Assembly: GCF_000787575.1 (NCBI RefSeq) | Contig: NW_012236521.1 | Span: forward strand, 266,924-330,923 | Origin: Acytostelium subglobosum LB1 | Lineage: Eukaryota; Evosea; Eumycetozoa; Acytosteliales; Acytosteliaceae | Length of the DNA stretch: 64,000 bases | Direction of reading: 5' to 3' | Shown here: piece after piece, positions 57,701 to 64,000 of the stretch | How positions within the stretch are numbered: position 1 is the stretch's first letter | Layout: each line of letters begins with the position of its first letter | Program-made: the position numbers and the translations under genes | The notes under the pieces: generated by a model | Told to the model about the DNA's origin: nothing | The model's input: only the letters and a program-made list of their open reading frames with translations | The model's database searches: none

Positions 57701-60700
57701 TGTCCCACCACATACTTTATCGATCAGACCACGATAATTTGTCCAGACCTCCCCGCCAGCAACGTTGACTACATCAAGGTCGTCATTGGATCACAGCCAT
57801 CCAATGCCTACTTTGTTGGTATGTATTCTAACACTCTCCTGGAATCATTCCAAACACTAACTCACACTCAATCAATCAAATAGACTCCGCGATCTCTGGA
57901 ACAGTGTACATTGATTTGGATCAGAGTGCTACTTACAATGCCGGTGATACCCTGCTTGTTGGCGCAACAGTCAGCCTGAAGAACTCAGCTGGCACCGTCC
58001 TCAAGTCGGTTGTGACAACATCCACTGGCATCTTTGAGTTCCAGTTCTTGGCGCCAGGCAACTACTCGGTCAGCATCACCACCCCAGCCACCCATTTCGC
58101 TCCAATTACTTCATACAACTTTGTTGTTGTATCTGGTACATACACTGCCACCTTCTCAACATTGATCAAGAATCAGTATGGATGTGATGCAAGAATGACC
58201 TCCAACACAGGCTACGTGCTCAACCTCCAATACGGCAGCTTCGACCTCACCAAGTATGGTTGGTGCAACACCGTCACTCCATGCCTTGCCCCATCACAAA
58301 TCACAATGATACAAGATTGTGGATACCAAATCAATGGAACAATCATTACAATCTTCTACAGTAAGTACTCCTGGGATCATTCCATCCAATCCCATAAACT
58401 AACACTTACCCCACACACTCAATCAAACTCAGAGCAACAACTCAGATTCGACCTGTTCAATGATGTCAATGTCAATGGTATACATGATATATTGGACACG
58501 GGTATGGCTGCTGGATCAGTGTCAATCACTGTCAAGACTCAGGTGGCAGGATATGGTGTTGTTTCCAGGACATTGGTCTCGGCTGTCCCAGGCGATTGGA
58601 TGACTTTTACCGTTCCACTGGGCAAAGCTGACATCACCGTCACACCACTGGCCTCAACCCTATTCGTCTCGATGAAGAATAGCATGTCCTACACATTCAC
58701 CACCGTCAGTCAATCGATCGCAGACAACCTCTCCTTCTACATTTGGAACAACACACTGTTGTCGCCAGTCACCTTCTATGACAAGCCCAACCGTGTTGGA
58801 GCATCCCTCACTCTGCCCGTCGGCATCTTCGACTCGTCCATGCTCACAAACGTCGGCTGGCTCAACCGTGTCCAGTCCTTCCTCCCCTGCACACGTTGTC
58901 GCGTGGCTATCCAAGTGAATGGCACCTACACTAACGTGGCCAACACCAACGGCGCACCAGTTGTGATCAATATGCCAGCTCCAGCAGTGAGTGTCCGTGT
59001 GGATATTGCCGACATAGACATGGTCAAGGCCTACAGCGCCACTCCACTGTCCAACTTGGGCCAGGTCATCACCTTCCGCCACTCATACCTCTTTGAGCAA
59101 CCTCAGTTCAAGTCCAACAACGCCTTAGTCACCTGCACATACAACGCTGCCACCTTGATGACATCGTGTACCATCCCAGCCGGATATGGTGCCATCCAAT
59201 TCGTCGTAGTTTGGCGCGGACTCACAATGTACTCGTACTACACACTCAACTACGCACGCACTTCGCTCAGCGGCTACGTCTACCTCGACACAAACTTCAA
59301 CAACTTCAAGGACCCAGCAGAGGCCATCATGGCGGGCATCACCGTCAAGTTGTTGCCAGGCACCTTGACAGCTGTGACCGACACGACTGGTAAGTTCACC
59401 TTCATGGATGTCGTTGCTGGCACGTTCAATGTGCAGCCACAGCCAGCCGCAACCCACATCAGACCAGTAGACATACCAGTCACACTCAACGCAGCCAACG
59501 GATTCACTGCTGCCAATGTCAACGCTGGCCTTGTCCTCAAGAACACATTTGGATGTCTTGGATCTGTCCTGGTCAATGGACGCGCATTTAACTTCCAATG
59601 GGGCCAGTTCAACCTTCAGTGGTACAAGCTGTGCGACACCACTCAGGGTTGCACTATGACCTCACTCACCGTCGCCCAGCCATGTGAGGCACTGCCAACA
59701 ACAGTTTCCCCATACTACTTCACCGTGCAGTACAAGAACCGTTTGTCCATCGACATCTTCAACGACACCAATGCCAACGGAGTCAAAGATACCAATGAGG
59801 TCAATGTCGTTGCACTCAACTCTTCCAAGATGATTCTCGACTTGGTCGGAGTTGCTGGTGCCGTAAACACATTCACAATCACCGGCCAGAGTGTGTTTAC
59901 CTACAACGTCCCCACCGACTTCACGCTCAGAACTGTACCACCAACTGGCTACACAGCGACCGTCGCCGTCAAGGTGTTCAAGATCGCAGTCACAACCGCC
60001 ACAACCGTTGCGATCAAGGTTCCCATGCTCAACACACTGGTGCCAACAGTCACATTCTGGGATGCGCCAACACTCAAGGGCAGTGCGATCAATATACCAA
60101 TGGGAAGATGGAACAATATCTACCTCACCAACCTCGGCTGGAACGATAAGATCAGGTCGTTCCAAGCCCCCAACACATTGGCCGTAGGATTGTCCGACGA
60201 TACATTGATTACCACTCCTCTCACACTCTATCCCAACCTAGCTGGAGCGATTGTTGAGTTGGCCACTTCCAACACATCTCAAGTTGAGGTCATTCTCAAG
60301 TCCATGTTCACAGGCATCTCAGGCATCCCCACTGGTGGAGGCTCCATCGCCATCACCAAGCAGTATCCATACTACTTCCCTCAGCCAGTCTTCAAGCTCA
60401 ATGGAGTCGCCCTGGTATGCACAGCGAGTGCCTGCACAATTCCCGCTGGTATTGGAAGAGCCATGATCACGGCAGTCTGGAACGGACTGACCCTGTATCC
60501 ATACTTTGAAATCACCTACGCCAATCCATCACTGGGCTATCTCGACAAATCACTTTCCCAGCTGGGTGGCGCGGAACTGATCCTCATCGGATCCAACTTC
60601 CCCTCGACTCCCGCCCTGGCGGCCAACTCTACAATTAAGGTCGATGGCCAGCCATGCCAAGCACTCACATGGATCAGCACCACCAAGATCATCTGTATCA

Positions 60701-61377
60701 CATCGCCCATCACACCAACGACGGTAAACGGCAAGGTTGACTTTTACATTGGCAACCTGCCCATGGTCACTGGCACTTTCTTGTACAAAACAGTCAAGTG
60801 TCGCGGTGCCCAGTTCTTCCCCAGCCTGAGCTTTGGAGGCACGCCACAGACCGTACCGTATGGCACCAACAACCTTGTGCCCGCAACAGCCTTCCAATCA
60901 ATGCAGTGCTCTTGGTTCTGTTTCTGCCAGGTGCAATCACCCGACCCCAACTGGAACAAGAACTACAACTCCTACAACTTTAACTCTGGACACTCTGCCA
61001 CAGCCGCACAGATCAAGGTGTCTGTTGGTTACGCCAAGTGTAACACAGCCTATTTCTCCGATGTCAGTGGCAATCTGTTGAGACTTGAGCTGCCGCTCAA
61101 GACACACGACCTGGCCGCAGTGGGCTGGGCCAACAGAATCGCCAAGTTCACAGACAACAACAACATTGGTTGTAAGGTGACAGTATATGTTGGAACATCA
61201 ACGACTGGAATCACATTGCTCTCTGGCGTGGACTTTGCCAACTTCCCAACCTACTACCAAAAGATCACACGTGTCAAGGTTGAAGACTATCCCGACCTTG
61301 GAGGTGAGAATGTCACTCCATGGTCATCATCGCCAAACCTCAACCAAATGGGATCAGGAAACTATGTCAATCGTTAA
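48787..61377 (+). CDS. Giant secreted IPT-TIG / DNase II / SdrD-B / beta-gamma-crystallin-like protein, about 3,875 aa
   Basis: Eleven exons: 48787-49711, 49783-50061, 50135-50410, 50491-51060, 51280-51582, 51656-51925, 51995-53382, 53456-54067, 54236-57818, 57884-58360, 58433-61377. The signal peptide is MTRISLLLVFIALFVLAVHA. About 11 IPT/TIG units occupy residues about 25-1140. A DNase II domain follows (about 1141-1541) with PVPWWFSYKI, YYLFYNDQPD, the catalytic-type IHVIHSNPQFP, DHSKMAYSL, FCVGDLNRHT and KRGGGALC. Residues about 1542-2290 form a large unrecognised region with a GPAPAPAPAPAPAPGPP linker. Four or more IPT units come next (about 2300-2735). SdrD-B-like units (GTVYIDLDQSATYNAGDTLL; GYVYLDTNFNNFKDPAEAIM), DxNxNG loops (FNDVNVNGIHD) and beta/gamma-crystallin-like strands (VGWLNRVQSF, LGWNDKIRSF) end the protein, with one more IPT near 3590. 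There is no transmembrane anchor. An assembly gap removes about 33 residues of exon 1. Confidence 0.88.
49234..49333. other. Assembly gap (100 N) in exon 1 of the giant plus-strand gene
   Basis: Exactly 100 unknown bases, a conventional gap size, lie inside an IPT unit. The frame happens to be preserved across it, but the true length and the residues in between are unknown. Confidence 0.99.
50082..50094. repeat. Dispersed intronic palindrome TGGAATNATTCCA (first of about 12 copies)
   Basis: Perfect inverted repeat TGGAAT-C-ATTCCA in an intron. Matching or near-matching copies in the plus giant gene introns are at 50458, 51094, 51146 (degenerate), 51228, 51635, 54113, 54173, 57840 and 58372. 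Copies in the minus giant gene introns are at 46865 and 44784, and one is in an exportin-T intron at 23372. The centre base varies (C, G, A, T). I found none in exons. Confidence 0.8.
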
Positions 61378-61551
61378 GGCCATACAACGCTATCCCATCT
61401 TACAACAAGATAATAATAAACATTAATATATATATAAATACACAAGACTGATTGCTTGGATTAATAAATAAATAAATAGTTGGGTATGTGTTTATTGTGA
61501 TCACCTTGGGAGCACATCTTGATGGTGATTCATCAGACACTAGTTGGTCGC

Positions 61552-63438
61552 TTATTGAACGAAAGCCAAGACCAAGAAGGTGAGGACGGCAACGATGATC
61601 TTGCTGACTTGAGCAGTGTCTGAGAGTGATTGATTGATGGGTTAGAGGTTGTCAAGTGAGAGTGATAAAAGAACAACTTACTGGCATCGTTGGTGGTGGT
61701 ACCTTGACCAGAGACTCCAGTGGTTGAGGATCTTGGTGGGAGCGTACCTCCGGCTATAAATGATTAAAGGTAAAGGGCAAAGAGAGGTTAGCATATTGAT
61801 GCCAGGTAGGCATGACTTACCAATCGAAGTATCGATAGAAGGATGGATTAAGGTATCAAAGGAAGGATGGGAGGTAGATGGAAGGTAGATTGATAACAAA
61901 CCAGCTGAGGTTGCGCCAGTGGTGGTGACTGAGGCAGAGGTGGCAGCGGCAGTGGTGGAAGCCGAGGCGGTGGTGGCTGAGGCGGTGGTGGAGCCGGTGG
62001 TGACTGAGGCAGTGGTGCCGGTGGTGACAGCAACGCCGGTGACTGAGGCGGTGGTCGAGGCAGAGCCAGAGGTGATTGAGGCTGTGGAGGCTGAGGCGGT
62101 GGTTGAGGCTGAAGCGGTGGTGACCGAGGCGGTGGTGGCTGAGGCAGTGGTGGATGAGCCAGAGGTGGTTGGGGCTGAGACGGCTGGGCTGGACAAACAG
62201 GTCAAGTCGACGTTGATGTCGAGGACGTTGCTTGGGGTGTACTTGGTGGTGTCGTCACGGGTGACAGTGTAGTTCAACCATGAGGAGAGACCGTTGTTGC
62301 TGTTCTTGCCGTTGGCTCCAATGCCCATCTGCAGTGGCATGGCGAAGTCAGAGACGATGTTGACACGGTTACCGTTGACGTTGCATGTGGACTTGGTGGT
62401 GTCGACATCGTAGAGGGTCCAGAGCGATGAGTCGAGTGGTCCCTTTGGGAAGTAGATGCTTGGGTCCAACTCCATCTTCATTGAACGGAAGTAGTCGTTG
62501 TTGGGTAAGTAGGTGAGGTCACAGGACATTCTTGGGGTGGTTTGGCCGACTGGGGTGAGGTCACCAGTGAGACGGATGTCACCGTTCTGCTGGACCTGGA
62601 GCTTGCCAGAGTCGTTGATGAAGTCCCACTTGTTGTTTCCGCTGAATGGTGTCATGTCGTCGGAGGTGATGTAGAGCGATTGGCCTCCCTGGTAGCCTGG
62701 AGCGGCGGTCATCTTGTAGGTCTGGGACATGCAGTCAGCGCAGCAAAGGTCAATGTTGATGTCAACGACTCCTGAACCAACCTGGTTGCCGTCCTTGTCG
62801 ATGATGGTGTACTCCATCCATCCAGAGACACCGTCGTTAATGTTCTTTCCGTTGGCACCCAAACCAGCCTGGAGTGGCATGGACATGTACTCGGACAACT
62901 TGATGGTCATTCCCTCGGCGGCACCGCGACCCTCAATCTTGGAGACGGCTGGGTCGATGCGGTAGTACTGGAACTTGGAGGTGTCGATTGGGCCGGCTGG
63001 GACGTAGGCCTCTGGCTTCAACTCCTTCTTTGGCTCGAATGATCCGTCGGCTCTGTAGGCAGCGAGACGGAGCTCAAAGTATGGGTCGGATCCGGTAGTT
63101 GGGACAAGTGTTCCAGAGCAGGTAATCTTCTCGTTGTTGTTCATGCAGACGGCACGGTGACCCAAGAAGTCAAACTTGTTGTGTCCAGCAGAGATGGCAT
63201 TGTTGAAGGTCAAGGCATTTCCTCCCAAAGTTGGTCCGTATTGGTCAAGCAAGGCCTCCTTGGCATCTATTTGTTATTTGATTGAATGAGTGATGTTAGA
63301 CAAGTCCAAGACCAAGGATAAGGCATGTAGTGCCAGCCATTTGTTTTGATACATACTGTAGACGTGACAATCCTTGTCAAAAGCGTACACTGACGCAATG
63401 CTCAAAAGAGAGAGCAGAATGATGAAGTTAAGCTTCAT
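61552..63438 (-). CDS. Secreted, probably GPI-anchored protein with a duplicated domain and Ser/Thr/Ala stalk, 528 aa
   Basis: Four exons (63438-63357, 63266-61902, 61753-61682, 61619-61552) give 1,587 nt. The signal peptide is KLNFIILLSLLSIASVYA. Two homologous domains of about 170 residues follow, each with NKF/WDF near the start and the signature MPLQ-G-GANGKN-N-G-S-W--YT (MPLQAGLGANGKNINDG; MPLQMGIGANGKNSNNG). Paired cysteines are present (CCADCMSQTYK). A Ser/Thr/Ala/Val-rich stalk of minisatellite origin (about 61905-62170) follows. A small exon and the C-terminal hydrophobic segment VSKIIVAVLTFLVLAFVQ end directly at the stop and, with an upstream NDAN, form a typical GPI-attachment signal. 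The domain family is not one I can name; a carbohydrate- or matrix-binding role is a guess. It is convergent with the giant plus-strand gene. Confidence 0.85.
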
Positions 63439-64000
63439 TGTTGTTGGAGTGATGGTAATGTTGGTGTTGTTGATGATAATATAAGAGGTGTAATGAAAGG
63501 GATACTGATACTAAGCTAATTATATATTAATTTAGTTAACAAGTAAGTTGTTGTTTGAGTGAATGAATTGAAAGACAAGTCCTGTCTTTTATAATAGAAT
63601 GGATACTAAGAAGGACTTGCACTTGCATTTACGATGACATGTCATGTCATGTTGGAACCACATTCACTCATTCAATGGTAGTATGGTCGTATACTCTATA
63701 CCCTTGCATGCCAGCTAGCTACCTACCTAGCTTGCTTGTGAGTTGGCATTAATCCGTCATCCGTCATCCTTCATCCTTCATCTCAACCACTACCACTACC
63801 ACTTCTCACTCCCATCCATCCACCAACCCACCATGTCCTATATCCATTCTTCTTCACATGAATGCCATGTCATGTGTCATTGCCATTGTATGTGTGTGAG
63901 TGTGTATTGTATATAAGTTCTGTTATAATATTGAGATAGGAGTGTGTATGATGATGAGTAGTGAGACATACTCATACATCCACCTCGATTTAGACGGTTC
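63439..64000. other. Upstream region of the GPI-protein gene
   Basis: Contains the presumed promoter (TATA-like TTATATATTAA near 63519) and, further up, CATGTCATGTCATG and CTAGCTAGCTACCTACCTAGCTTGCTTG repeats that make several nested palindromes. No coding exon is visible up to the window edge. Confidence 0.5.

Noticed and set aside
58389-58398. Exact match to the DUSE promoter consensus (ATCCCATAAA)
   Set aside because: It lies in a short intron of the giant plus-strand gene with only about 35 bp before the next exon, leaving no room for an RNA gene at the normal distance.

Overview
The window comes from a dictyostelid social amoeba other than Dictyostelium discoideum itself. The evidence is short GT-AG introns stuffed with ATTG/CAAT tetranucleotides, long Gln/Asn/Thr homopolymers in otherwise ordinary proteins, hssA-like and TIG/IPT-repeat genes, multidomain RhoGEF-RhoGAP signalling proteins and dictyostelid-style tRNA genes. 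Coding DNA is clearly richer in G+C than in D. discoideum. The window is one scaffold of a draft assembly, with a 100-N gap at 49234-49333. Splice structures below were built by hand; in almost every gene the exon phases join exactly and the total length divides by three.

Region 1 (1-28.2 kb) is a dense set of housekeeping and signalling genes. In order these are a partial ankyrin-family-like protein, a small ORF, tRNA-Gly, a RhoGEF-PH-RhoGAP protein, a VASt-domain membrane-contact protein, an mRNA cap-1 2'-O-methyltransferase, tRNA-Asp, two small membrane proteins, a profilin-like protein, an FHA plus tandem BRCT protein, an AIG1-type GTPase, a small orphan, an hssA-like protein, exportin-T, an extended SDR, FKBP12 and a small type I membrane protein.

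Region 2 (28.2-31.1 kb) is a 2.9 kb non-coding stretch containing compact GC-rich hairpins that look like unannotated structured RNA. It leads into a G-protein alpha subunit gene (31.1-32.3 kb) and a Nup98 gene (32.9-35.8 kb). The Nup98 gene stops exactly at the autoproteolysis site of the family and carries a strong hairpin in its first intron.

Region 3 (35.9-63.4 kb) is the unusual part. Two giant genes are divergently transcribed from an 868 bp intergenic region. Each encodes a secreted protein of about 3,860 residues built from many IPT/TIG repeats, SdrD-B-like (prealbumin-like) units, calcium-loop-like DxNxNG motifs, beta/gamma-crystallin-like segments, large unrecognised globular domains and a deoxyribonuclease II domain. 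The plus-strand DNase II keeps both signature His motifs (HSNPxFP and DHSK). The minus-strand copy has lost the first, I cannot find the second, and it contains an apparent one-base frameshift. Introns of both genes repeatedly carry a 13-bp palindrome, TGGAATNATTCCA. The arrangement recalls the divergent tgrB1/tgrC1 allorecognition pair of D. discoideum, but the architecture and size are different. A GPI-anchored, internally duplicated secreted protein lies convergently next to the pair, so 35.9-63.4 kb reads as a cell-surface/extracellular-matrix cluster.

I saw no transposable element, retroelement or CRISPR array in the window.
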